Below are positions 8,807 to 16,041 of a stretch of 64,000 nucleotides of DNA, piece after piece (the stretch's first letter is position 1; each line of letters begins with the position of its first letter). The notes beneath the pieces are model-generated. The model was not told where the DNA came from and did not search any database. It saw only the letters and a program-made list of their open reading frames with translations. Location: NCBI RefSeq assembly GCF_036786105.1, contig NZ_DAIQRQ010000012.1, positions 41,838-105,837 of the forward strand, in the 5' to 3' direction. Position numbers and translations under genes: made by a program. The DNA is from Ohtaekwangia sp036786105. GTDB taxonomy: Bacteria > Bacteroidota > Bacteroidia > Cytophagales > Cyclobacteriaceae.

Positions 8807-9427
8807 ATGCCCGTATTTACCTATCGCACCATCCAGGCGCCTGCAGAAGGTTTTTATAAAGAGAAAGGAAGCAAGTTCCTGGCGTTTGCTTATCCGGTAG
8901 ATTCGGAGACTATTATTCGTGAGCGATTGGAGGCATTGCGCAAAGAATATTTCGATGCACGCCATCATTGCTATGCGTGGATGTTGGGCCCCGAGCGAAA
9001 ACACTTTCGTGCGAACGATGATGGCGAACCCAATCATTCCGCGGGCGATCCTATATTAGGGCAGATACGCTCAAAGGAATTAACGAATATACTGATTGTT
9101 GTTGTCCGCTATTTTGGTGGTACCAAGCTCGGTGTAGGCGGATTGATCAGTGCCTATAAGATTGCTGCGGAAGATGCCCTGAATCATGCCGTGATGATGG
9201 AATGCGAAGTTACGGAGCGAATCGTCATTAAATACGAATATGCATCCACACCGGATGTTATGAAGCTGGTGAAAGATTTCGACCTAAAAATACTGCACCA
9301 GGATTTTACTACCGGCTGCACACTTGAAGCGGAGATCAAGATCAAACACCATGAAAACTTTTTTGAAAAAATTACCTTGATGAAAGCGCTGGGTGCATCG
9401 CTGGAAGCTGCAACCCTGCCGTTGTGA
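8807..9427 (+). CDS. YigZ/IMPACT family protein
   Basis: A 206-residue protein of the UPF0029/IMPACT family. The N-terminal domain (about residues 1-125) carries FRANDDGEPNHSAGDPIL and VVVRYFGGTKLGVGGL, the two family hallmarks. A C-terminal ferredoxin-like DUF1949-type domain follows (about 135-203). In eukaryotes IMPACT affects Gcn2 signalling; bacterial YigZ has been proposed as a nucleic-acid or translation-factor-associated protein, and its biochemical role is unsettled. Length is normal and the start ATG is unambiguous. A GTG overlapping the stop would begin a 34-codon frame that ends at TGA once the duplicated sequence around the assembly gap is merged. That frame is not recognised as a gene. 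Confidence 0.85.
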   Translation: MPVFTYRTIQAPAEGFYKEKGSKFLAFAYPVDSETIIRERLEALRKEYFDARHHCYAWMLGPERKHFRANDDGEPNHSAGDPILGQIRSKELTNILIVVVRYFGGTKLGVGGLISAYKIAAEDALNHAVMMECEVTERIVIKYEYASTPDVMKLVKDFDLKILHQDFTTGCTLEAEIKIKHHENFFEKITLMKALGASLEAATLPL

Positions 9428-9472
9428 GATTATTGGAAAGAAAGAACCTCGCCGTTTGCCGGGATCAGTACT

Positions 9473-9682
9473 TGAAAGACTTTTATCACTATCATTTGCT
9501 GGAGATCATCACGCTTAGACAGCAATGNNNNNNNNNNNNNNNNNNNNNNNNNNNNNNNNNNNNNNNNNNNNNNNNNNNNNNNNNNNNNNNNNNNNNNNNN
9601 NNNNNNNNNNNNNNNNNNNNNNNNNNNTGAAAGACTTTTATCACTATCATTTGCTGGAGATCATCACGCTTAGACAGCAATG
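9473..9682. other. Assembly gap (100 N at 9528-9627) flanked by an identical 55-bp duplicate
   Basis: Bases 9473-9527 and 9628-9682 are identical over 55 positions (both end CTTAGACAGCAATG) and directly abut the run of exactly 100 N. This is the pattern left when a scaffolder joins two contigs that actually overlap by one assembly k-mer. The real genome probably has a single copy and no missing sequence. The remaining bases of 9683-10133, outside the small ORF on the other strand, show nothing recognisable. Confidence 0.85.
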
Positions 9683-9808
9683 ATTTACCGTATTCATGTG
9701 CACCGCTATAATGGTTGCTACAGAGATTGCTTCACAAACCTAACCTGTAAAGCGAAATTCAAAGGTGTTTATTTTCCTTCAAGCTATACGCTCACAATAT
9801 GATTGTTC

Positions 9809-9895
9809 TCACATGAACACGAATAATCCCCAGATGATTGCAGACACTGCAACACCGATGAGGATGCTTACATTTTTTAAATTCCGGTGTATCAT
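9809..9895 (-). CDS. Small single-span membrane protein (28 residues)
   Basis: An ATG-initiated frame of 28 codons: a short basic start (MIHRNLKN), then one hydrophobic helix (VSILIGVAVSAIIWGLFVFM) ending in TGA. The composition is what one expects of a genuine mini membrane protein, and it stands alone in otherwise empty sequence. No family is recognised and no function is proposed. A longer overlapping frame on the same strand is Cys-rich nonsense and was not chosen. A chance frame remains possible. Confidence 0.35.
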   Translation of the reverse strand: MIHRNLKNVSILIGVAVSAIIWGLFVFM

Positions 9896-10133
9896 AACCT
9901 ATCATTATCGTGTTGAACATAACGGGTAAGAAAGGTTTGAAAGATATAAGGTAAAGATCGTGCCTGTATAATTTTATTTTCCAGCACAATGTCTGAACGG
10001 TTACTTGTACCAGCCATCCACAGAAATGGGTAGAATGCATTTATGGGTGGAAAAATGGCATCGTTCTGTCCGGTAAAATTGGTTCAACGTTTTCAAGTTC
10101 AAAGTTTAGGACGAAGATTTACATTTTCCTGCG

Positions 10134-10170
10134 AACCTTAAACTTTAAACCTTAAACTTTAAACTTTGAA
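10134..10170. repeat. CCTTAAACTTTAAA-type word repeat
   Basis: GAACCTTAAACTTTAAAC is repeated in near-tandem form just upstream of the MFS gene. Relatives are at 709-723 and 39766-39838. It overlaps the -33 element of the candidate promoter that follows. Confidence 0.55.
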
Positions 10171-10196
10171 GCCGTTCTATTTCAATTTTAGCTTTA
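10165..10196 (+). promoter_or_regulatory. Candidate promoter of the MFS exporter
   Basis: TTTG (10165-10168) and TAGCTTTA (10189-10196, one mismatch to TAnnTTTG) are 20 bases apart. This predicts a short leader of about 20 bases before the ATG at 10222. Confidence 0.45.
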
Positions 10197-10221
10197 TTTA
10201 CAGCCTGATAATTCCCACCGT

Positions 10222-11439
10222 ATGGCAGAGAAGAAAAACGCAGCGCTTGGTTTCATTTTCGTTACACTTTTAATCGATGTTATTGGTTTTGGTATCATCA
10301 TTCCGGTTATGCCGCGTTTGATCAGTGAAATGCTCCATGTGGATATTCCGGAAGCATCGGAATATGGAGGATGGCTCCTTGCTGCATTTGCCATCATGCA
10401 ATTTGCGTTTTCGCCTCTGATGGGAAACCTTAGCGACTGCTTTGGCAGAAGACCCATACTACTTGCATCGCTTTTTGGTTTTGGAGTTGATTATATATTT
10501 CTGGTATTTGCTCCCACCATTCAGTGGCTTTTTGTAGGCCGCATCATTGCCGGTATTATGGGAGCAAGCTTCACAACGGCAGCCGCTTATATTGCCGACA
10601 TCAGCGAACCTGAAAAACGTGCGCAGAACTTTGGAATGATCGGTGCTGCATTCGGTTTAGGATTCATCATCGGCCCGGCATTGGGAGGTATACTTGCCAA
10701 ATATGGTTTGCGTGTTCCATTTATTGGGGCAGCCGTTCTTACGTTGCTCAATTGGTTGTATGGATTCTTTATTTTGCCAGAGTCACTGAAGCCTGAAAAC
10801 AGACGTCCATTCGAATGGGCAAGAGCCAACCCTGTAGGGTCATTGATTTTCTTTTTACGCTATAAAGTTATACTGGGACTCGTTGCGTCCATTGTACTCG
10901 TTTACATTGCAGGACATGCGGTGCAAAGTACATGGTCTTATTATACCATGGAGAAATTCAATTGGGATGAGGCAGGGGTGGGATATTCGCTTGCCTTTGT
11001 CGGACTGTTGGTAGCTATTGTGCAGGGATGGTTGATCCGGTTTATTATTCCGAAGTTGGGGCAGGAGCGAAGCATTTATATAGGATTAGGATTATATGCG
11101 ATTGGATTTTTTCTGTTCGGTATAGCTACTGAAGGATGGATGATGTATGCCTTTTTGATTCCTTATTGCCTGGGTGGTATAACCGGTCCTTCGCTGCAAG
11201 GTGTTATGTCGGCGCAAGTGCCAGCGAATGAACAAGGAGAATTACAAGGGGCGCTTACAAGCCTGATGAGCCTTACTTCTATTTTCGGCCCGGTAATGAT
11301 GACGGCGATCTTTCATCACTACTCTTCAAAATCAACAGGTGCTACTTATTTTCCGGGAGCCGCTATGATGGCAGGTGCATTCCTCACACTCATCAGCGCA
11401 TTCCTCGCGCGATTGAGTTTGAAGAAGCACGCGGTTTAA
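10222..11439 (+). CDS. TetA/TCR-like MFS drug:proton antiporter
   Basis: A 405-residue 12-helix major facilitator of the DHA1 (TetA/TCR) group, expected to exchange a hydrophobic drug or metabolite for protons at the inner membrane. The N-terminal IGFGIIIPVMPRL segment is typical of the group. Motif A between helices 2 and 3 reads GNLSDCFGRRP (residues 68-78), where the usual form is SDRFGRRP; the arginine position is Cys73. The central loop PESLKPENRRPFEW is also seen in TetA-like proteins. No TetR-type repressor is next to it, so tetracycline resistance should not be assumed. Downstream on the opposite strand lies a decayed nucleotidyltransferase gene. Confidence 0.88.
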   Translation: MAEKKNAALGFIFVTLLIDVIGFGIIIPVMPRLISEMLHVDIPEASEYGGWLLAAFAIMQFAFSPLMGNLSDCFGRRPILLASLFGFGVDYIFLVFAPTIQWLFVGRIIAGIMGASFTTAAAYIADISEPEKRAQNFGMIGAAFGLGFIIGPALGGILAKYGLRVPFIGAAVLTLLNWLYGFFILPESLKPENRRPFEWARANPVGSLIFFLRYKVILGLVASIVLVYIAGHAVQSTWSYYTMEKFNWDEAGVGYSLAFVGLLVAIVQGWLIRFIIPKLGQERSIYIGLGLYAIGFFLFGIATEGWMMYAFLIPYCLGGITGPSLQGVMSAQVPANEQGELQGALTSLMSLTSIFGPVMMTAIFHHYSSKSTGATYFPGAAMMAGAFLTLISAFLARLSLKKHAV

Positions 11440-11559
11440 GGACATATAGTAAAGGTTATTGCTTTTTTTGCGTTGAATAATCTTCTGAAGCTCTTCAATA
11501 TCGGCTTTGTCTTTGGCTCTGTTGCTTAGTTCTACTTTGTCAGGTTTAATCTTGTTCAT
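11440..11559 (-). pseudogene. C-terminal remnant of a nucleotidyltransferase-like gene
   Basis: The minus strand encodes about 30 residues, including NRAKDKADIEELQKII, which matches the ending often seen in DUF6036/MNT-type nucleotidyltransferases (R-x-KD-x-x-D-I-x-x-L). No start, catalytic region or proper stop remains: after a run of seven adenines the frame drifts into the antisense of the MFS gene. A plausible start for the same gene, overlapping the small pseudogene, is at 11940. The stretch between is occupied by the hairpin repeat. Reading this as one broken gene is inference. Confidence 0.4.
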
Positions 11560-11604
11560 ACCCTGGAACTTGTTACCTTATTCTTTGCGCTTCATGTAGT
11601 TTGG

Positions 11605-11818
11605 TCAAACCCGCGGCAATTTCAACTTACTTTTATAGCAAAAGTGCAGGAGCGAAAGAAAAAACTGAAACCTGTTGTGCCGCTGGCAACACAACAGGTT
11701 TCAGTTTTTTAAATCTTTTTTCCGAAGGTTTCGCCAGCGAAACCTTCGGAAAAAAGATTATCTGGGTGCGCCTACTATTTTGTAAAAGGCGTAAGACTCA
11801 ACTTCGCACCGGCGAGCA
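11605..11818. repeat. Nested-hairpin repeat element, copy 1
   Basis: Two perfect palindromes lie in tandem. A 21-bp stem (11659-11679 with 11690-11710) contains CCTGTTGTG. A 23-bp stem (11712-11734 with 11737-11759) has CGCCAGCG at its tip. The right end (11764-11818) matches the terminal inverted repeat of the copy at 18.6 kb: CTCAACTTCGCACCGGC, ending GAGCA. The left end (about 11611-11655) is eroded but still alignable. There is no coding capacity. The A/T tracts flanking the stems would also let them act as terminators in both directions. It sits between two gene remnants. Confidence 0.75.
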
Positions 11819-11923
11819 CAATTATGCAAACAACCACTGTTCAGAAATGAAAGAATCTCCTGTCGTTATAAATCGGGCGGGCCGGAGTTGACAAAGTAGG
11901 ATTAGTAGTTATTCGCATGCGCG

Positions 11924-12188
11924 TTAATGAAAATATTCATGCATGATCAAAGTATATTCTGGTTCCTGTCTTTGGAAGAGACTTATAACATCATCACTAT
12001 ATATTTTCGATGCAGTTCCAACACTAGTTCAATCTTTGTTCAGGTGTCAGGCTGAGCCAGTATGCATACATGTGTTGTTCCTGTTCTTCCGGTGAACTCA
12101 CAACCAATCTTTTTGCAGGCCATGTCCTATAAATACCGGCTGCCTCTTCGGCTTTAGTTGGCTTATCTGTATTCTGCTGGTCTTCCAT
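11924..12188 (-). pseudogene. Frameshifted small gene (about 88 codons)
   Basis: An ATG at 12188 opens a 54-codon frame (MEDQQNTDKPTKAEEAAGIY at the start) that stops inside what looks like continuing coding sequence. Adding one base after PEQR gives IELVLELHRK, and one more gives IYSDDVISLFQRQEPEYTL up to TAA at 11924. Two single-base deletions therefore restore a compact protein with the core YWLSLTPEQRIELVLELHRK. The pattern resembles small partner proteins encoded just upstream of nucleotidyltransferases. A following ATG at 11940 overlaps its end in the way such pairs do. Function unknown; sequencing error is an alternative to real decay. Confidence 0.5.
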
Positions 12189-12236
12189 AATCGTTGAACG
12201 GACTTATTACAAGAATTGACCGCACTATAAATGTAC

Positions 12237-12980
12237 TTATAATCCCAATACACTTTTCAGTTTTGTATACCCGCTCTTGCTTAATGGCACGCGCACATTA
12301 CTTTTAAGCAAGGCTACATGTGTATCTTTTTCCAATGGCTCAATGCGGGTGAGCTGATTTAACTGGATGATATAGGAGCGATGCACGCGTACAAACTGGT
12401 TGGCATCGAGCGATTGTTCGTAGAAGCTCATCGTTTTCTTTTTCAGGAACATTTCCTTTTGTGTGTAGATCTTCACGTAATCGTCATACGCTTCTATATA
12501 CTGGATCTCGTGCACCGGTATAATGCGAATGTTACCGCCTTCTTTTACTACAATGCGATTGCGTTCCTCCGGCTGGCGGATCTCTTCCTGCAGTAATACT
12601 TGCGTGCTCTTTTCAGCGGTAGCGCTGCCGCGTTGTTGCAACCATTTTTGAATCGCTTTGTCAAAACGGTCTTTGCTGAAAGGCTTCAGCAGGTAATCGA
12701 TGGCATGTGCTTCAAAAGCTTTCATGGCATATTCATCGAAGGCGGTAGTAAATATTACGGCCGGTGGCTGCTCCAGCAATTCCAGCATTTCAAAACCGTT
12801 GATCTTCGGCATCTGTATGTCGAGGAAAATCAGGTCGGGTTTATGTGTGGTGATAGCCTTTACGCCTTCAAAGCCATCGTTGCATTCCTGCGCAATTTCT
12901 ATATCGGTATAGGGCTGCAGATATTCGCGGGTAATGCTGCGGGCCAACGGTTCGTCATCGATGAGTATAACTTTAATCAT
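12237..12980 (-). CDS. LytTR-family response regulator
   Basis: A 247-residue two-component response regulator. The receiver domain (residues 2-118) has the acidic pair D8-D9, phospho-acceptor D54 in FLDIQMP, T in FTTAFDEY and K in LLKPF. The C-terminal LytTR DNA-binding domain (about 140-245) ends with the typical VHRSYIIQL and VPLSKSGYTKLKS segments. It is translated from a start overlapping the kinase stop by 4 bases, so kinase and regulator are coupled. LytTR proteins bind pairs of direct repeats about 21 bp apart. Exactly such pairs lie upstream of the LiaF-like operon (15351-15380) and the LiaI-like gene (17275-17304), which makes these the likely targets. It is the last gene of the operon that starts at 15274. 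Confidence 0.93.
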   Translation of the reverse strand: MIKVILIDDEPLARSITREYLQPYTDIEIAQECNDGFEGVKAITTHKPDLIFLDIQMPKINGFEMLELLEQPPAVIFTTAFDEYAMKAFEAHAIDYLLKPFSKDRFDKAIQKWLQQRGSATAEKSTQVLLQEEIRQPEERNRIVVKEGGNIRIIPVHEIQYIEAYDDYVKIYTQKEMFLKKKTMSFYEQSLDANQFVRVHRSYIIQLNQLTRIEPLEKDTHVALLKSNVRVPLSKSGYTKLKSVLGL

Positions 12981-14032
12981 GCCGTTTGAGGGATATGTAC
13001 TTCGGTTATAAATATAGGTTGTTGTTGCTCTGGCTGCCGGGTAATGAGCAGATCGTTGCGTGCATACAGCAAATAGAGTCTCCGTTGTACGGCCGACAGC
13101 CCGAAGCCTGTGCCTTGCCTCGGTTGTGCCGTGGCCGGATCGAAGGGATTCTCCACCGTTAATATCAGTTGATGATCTTTTACAGCGGAGTTGATGCGAA
13201 TGGTAATTTCACCGGTCGTATCATATAATCCGAATTTGATCGCGTTCTCTACAATAGGCTGCAGTAACAGTGATGGAAGTTTCATGGCCAGCGAAGCTTC
13301 TTCTTTGATCACTTCTGTTTTGAGCCGGTGGCCGAAGCGTACCTTTTCAATTTCAAGGTATAGTTGTAAATGTTTCAGCTCTTCTTCCAGTGTTACCAGT
13401 TGCTGGTCATCGCGTCTGATTGTTCCACGAAGGAAGTCAGACAGTTGCTGGATCATCATACGAGCCTGTTCCGGTTTCGATCCTGCCAGTGCACTGATAG
13501 AGTTAAGACTGTTGAATAAAAAGTGTGGTTGCAGTTGCTGTCGTAACGTAGCGAGCTCGGCTTCGCGCGCTAATCGTGCAGCATCTTCCTCACGCTTCTC
13601 GTATGCCTGTTGATCCTGTATTACAAACCACACCCAGCTTAACACCGCCATGAGAGCAATCATGAGCCAGGCTATAACTCCGCGTATCAGGTGCGAACCT
13701 TCCAGGTAGCTCATGTATTGCGTGTCGTCCGGAAAAAGGTAGGTAGCCATTAACCAGCGATGCAACACTACACTTAGTACTGCCAATGTTATACTCCATA
13801 CCAGCAGGTAAAACGCGTTCTTCGGACCCGGCTGATAGAAGCGCAGGGAATTGAACATAAAGTATCCCGCAGTTGCCAGCAGTAAATTCATGTTCAATGC
13901 ATCGGCCAGCGCCACCATCAGGCGAAGACCGAAAGTTTCTTCAATCGCGTATGTTTCAAGTAGTACCAGTAAAAGCCACCAGGTAATATACGCGATGGTA
14001 ATTTTACGGTTTGATATGCGGGGTATATTCAA
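12977..14032 (-). CDS. LytS/YehU-type sensor histidine kinase
   Basis: A 351-residue membrane kinase that should phosphorylate the adjacent LytTR regulator. Four hydrophobic helices fill about residues 12-140. A short coiled coil (REEDAARLAREAELATLRQQ) leads into the His_kinase (PF06580) domain with phospho-acceptor His in LQPHFLFNSLNSISAL. The ATPase domain has the N-box PIVENAIKFGL and glycine motif GTGFGLSAV. There is no periplasmic sensor domain, so the membrane helices themselves or a partner such as the LiaF-like protein probably sense the signal. The start is a TTG at 14032: an in-frame stop lies just upstream and no ATG is near. Its operon partners point to envelope stress. Confidence 0.92.
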   Translation of the reverse strand: MNIPRISNRKITIAYITWWLLLVLLETYAIEETFGLRLMVALADALNMNLLLATAGYFMFNSLRFYQPGPKNAFYLLVWSITLAVLSVVLHRWLMATYLFPDDTQYMSYLEGSHLIRGVIAWLMIALMAVLSWVWFVIQDQQAYEKREEDAARLAREAELATLRQQLQPHFLFNSLNSISALAGSKPEQARMMIQQLSDFLRGTIRRDDQQLVTLEEELKHLQLYLEIEKVRFGHRLKTEVIKEEASLAMKLPSLLLQPIVENAIKFGLYDTTGEITIRINSAVKDHQLILTVENPFDPATAQPRQGTGFGLSAVQRRLYLLYARNDLLITRQPEQQQPIFITEVHIPQTA

Positions 14033-14049
14033 GCGTTAATCAGTTAAGA

Positions 14050-14394
14050 TCAGAACAATGGCATAGCGTTAAGGCGTAATGCCATAGCCTTTTGGTGTAT
14101 AAAGTTAACGTATGATTTCGCTTCTTCCATCTCGTGAATGCGGGAGTATACTTCTACACCATCTTCCAGCTTCTTGATCGGTACAAGTTCTGATACATTG
14201 ATGAATTCCCATTTCACCAGGTTGTTCTTGTCGTTTAGAAAAGAATCCTCTTCGCTCAGTCCGATCATGCGCGATTTCAAAAAAGCTTCTTCCTGTGTCT
14301 CCGCTTCAATAAGCCGCAGTTGTTCGTCAAATTGTTTGGTGTCTTTGTTCTCAGCCGTGATGCCAAAGACAATTTTTGCGATGTACCAGTTCAT
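14050..14394 (-). CDS. DUF4288 protein
   Basis: A 114-residue soluble protein matching DUF4288 in its opening (MNWYIAKIVFGI) and in the pattern FDEQLRLIEAETQEEAFLKS followed by a W-x-F-I-x-V-x-E-L strand. The family has no assigned function. The ATG at 14394 is chosen rather than 14430, because the family begins with MNWYIAK-like sequence and the longer start would only add a hydrophobic oddment. It lies between the LiaF-like gene (67 bases) and the kinase (17 bases) on the same strand, so it is presumably co-expressed with the two-component system. No signal peptide is seen. Confidence 0.8.
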   Translation of the reverse strand: MNWYIAKIVFGITAENKDTKQFDEQLRLIEAETQEEAFLKSRMIGLSEEDSFLNDKNNLVKWEFINVSELVPIKKLEDGVEVYSRIHEMEEAKSYVNFIHQKAMALRLNAMPLF

Positions 14395-14461
14395 AAGTAA
14401 TGCTTGAAGGGTTATGAGAATGAAATACATATTGTTTTAAGGATAGATTACCAGTGGTCAG

Positions 14462-15274
14462 CTAGTAGCTCTTGATGTCGATGCCACCGAATACACACGT
14501 ACCTCTCAGCACGAGTATCTTGTCGGGATCGGGCGTTGTGATATTCTTGCGTTTATCATCAAGCCCGCCAAATACGCTTACCAGTTCTTCAGTTTGTATT
14601 TTCCAGTTGGAAGGAACCACGAGTTTTGTTCCGCCAAATACCTGCACCAATTCGAGTTCTGCTTTGCCGTTGATGTCGGCCTGCATCAGGTTGATCTCAA
14701 CACCACCAAAGAAGGTTGTTGCTTCACCGCCTTTAAAGTCTTTGGAGATTATTACTTTTTTGGCACCGCCAAATACGGTTACGGCATCTATATAGTCTTC
14801 TTCTGTGTTTTGTGTATTGACGTCTGTGAACCGATCGTTGTTGAACCGATCACCGCCAAACCGGCGATGACGTCTTTCTTCCCAGCGTCTCCAGGCATGT
14901 TCGCGGTTGCGCTTGGGTCTGAAGATCATGGCCAGACCAATTACAATAATGAATAAGGGCCAGAAGTATTGAGCAATTGAAATGTCTACAAATTGTTCAC
15001 TCAAAAAGATAAAGCCAATGGCTACCGGTATAAGCCAGCCCCAGTGACGAAATCTGTGTTTGGCACCGGCGAAAATACCGAACACGATCGGTATCATAGG
15101 CCAGGTAAACAGCCAGGAAGGAAGGTCTGCACCTGCCCGTTTTGCCAGCAACACGCCACCTACCACTACAATCACCAGCCCGGCCCAGGCACGACCTGAC
15201 GGATTGTTGTGGTAATCGTTGTAAGATTGGTTTGGGTTAGCGGGTGTTGCCGATGTATTTTCTTGCGTATCCAT
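14462..15274 (-). CDS. LiaF-like envelope-stress membrane protein (DUF5668 plus cell-wall-active response domain)
   Basis: A 270-residue protein. The N-terminal DUF5668/LiaI-LiaF-TM region (about residues 28-118) has four hydrophobic segments and the typical GLVIVVVGGVLLAKRAG and FTWPMIPIVFGIF stretches. An arginine-rich linker (RRWEERRHRRFGG) follows. The C-terminal beta-strand domain repeats an F-G-G motif five times (VFGGAKK, FFGGVEI, VFGGTKL, VFGGLDD, VFGGIDI), as in the LiaF C-terminal domain. In Firmicutes LiaF restrains the LiaRS two-component system; here the associated system is LytTR-type. It is the first gene of the operon, with a recognisable promoter and a paired operator 77 bases upstream. 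Autoregulation is therefore likely (inference). Confidence 0.85.
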   Translation of the reverse strand: MDTQENTSATPANPNQSYNDYHNNPSGRAWAGLVIVVVGGVLLAKRAGADLPSWLFTWPMIPIVFGIFAGAKHRFRHWGWLIPVAIGFIFLSEQFVDISIAQYFWPLFIIVIGLAMIFRPKRNREHAWRRWEERRHRRFGGDRFNNDRFTDVNTQNTEEDYIDAVTVFGGAKKVIISKDFKGGEATTFFGGVEINLMQADINGKAELELVQVFGGTKLVVPSNWKIQTEELVSVFGGLDDKRKNITTPDPDKILVLRGTCVFGGIDIKSY

Positions 15275-15292
15275 TTTTTCTGTTTTTTATTT

Positions 15293-15380
15293 CAAATGTA
15301 CGGGCATCTGCAGCCCACAGCCATCGTGTTTAGGCCGGCAAAGGTGGCCAGTAGGTGAAAAGGGGAAACCAGTAGGTGAA
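15293..15380 (-). promoter_or_regulatory. LiaF operon promoter with paired LytTR-type operator
   Basis: On the minus strand a perfect TACATTTG (15293-15300) lies 19 bases before the ATG, with no good -33 element, as expected of an activator-dependent promoter. Fifty bases further upstream are two identical copies of CCAGTAGGTGAAAA (plus-strand sense; cores 15351-15359 and 15372-15380), 21 bases apart, which is two helical turns. The same layout recurs at 17216-17304. Confidence 0.65.
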
Positions 15381-15467
15381 AATGTAAGAAGCGGAAACAA
15401 ATCCAAGGCAAATGGCTAGCTAAAATCATTCTTTGGAATTTCAGGAGAAAATGACAATTTTGATTTG

Positions 15468-15488
15468 CAATTCGCGAATCGCGAATTG
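15468..15488. promoter_or_regulatory. Palindromic operator before the wHTH gene
   Basis: CAATTCGCGA and TCGCGAATTG form a perfect 10-bp inverted repeat around a single central base. It ends 19 bases before the ATG of the wHTH gene and is the right place and shape for autorepression by a dimeric wHTH protein. No poly-T run follows, so a terminator is unlikely. Confidence 0.6.
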
Positions 15489-15507
15489 AGAATTAAAAGA
15501 TCTTTTT

Positions 15508-16041
15508 ATGAAAAAACACACAGGCATGCGGCCGCAGGATATCCCCATCCTTTTAAAGATCATTTCTTATCAGCGAAGAAAAGAGAAATGGCAGATGAAA
15601 ACTATTGCTCAACACTTGGGCATAAGTGCATCGGAAGTCAGTGAATCTTTGAACCGGTCTATGGAAGCCGGGTTGATAGATGAGTCCAAAGAAAACATCA
15701 ACAAGCTGGCTTTGATTGAGTTTCTACTGCATGGAATCAAATATGTATTTCCTCAAAAGCCGGGTGTTATTACCCGTGGATTGAAAACTGCCCACAGTGC
15801 GCCTCCGCTTAACAAGATGATTTCATCGGCAGAGTCTGTCTATGTATGGCCTGATGCGAATGGCAGCGATAAAGGTCAAGCTGTTCCACCGCTCTACCCA
15901 ACGTTGGTTCAGCCTTGCAGAGACGACAATGATCTTTATCAATTACTGGCCCTGGTGGATGTAATAAGAGTTGGAAAAGCCCGTGAGCAGGAATTGGCCA
16001 GGCAAGAACTCGAACGTTTAATATCAGAAGATGGAAAATAA
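15508..16041 (+). CDS. Winged-helix DNA-binding protein, partner of nucleotidyltransferase
   Basis: A 177-residue protein whose N-terminal third (about residues 10-70) is a winged helix-turn-helix: KTIAQHLGISASEVSESLNR is a good HTH segment, followed by a wing with GLIDE. The C-terminal part is helical, contains a proline-rich stretch (YVWPDANGSDKG), and ends in an R/E-rich amphipathic helix. No named family is recognised with certainty; MarR/IclR-like HTH is the nearest description. It overlaps the nucleotidyltransferase gene by 11 bases, so the two form a coupled pair. The palindrome 15468-15488 directly upstream suggests self-regulation. The arrangement recalls AbiE-type systems, where a wHTH antitoxin precedes a nucleotidyltransferase toxin (inference). 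Confidence 0.65.
   Translation: MKKHTGMRPQDIPILLKIISYQRRKEKWQMKTIAQHLGISASEVSESLNRSMEAGLIDESKENINKLALIEFLLHGIKYVFPQKPGVITRGLKTAHSAPPLNKMISSAESVYVWPDANGSDKGQAVPPLYPTLVQPCRDDNDLYQLLALVDVIRVGKAREQELARQELERLISEDGK

Noticed and set aside
9424..9682. A 34-codon frame starting at GTG 9424 and running into the gap
   Set aside because: It ends at TGA when the duplicated 55 bases are merged; no family resemblance and an assembly artefact in the middle.
9792..10040. 82-codon minus-strand frame rich in Cys and His
   Set aside because: The 28-codon frame overlapping it has far better composition; the long one starts in non-coding sequence and resembles no protein.
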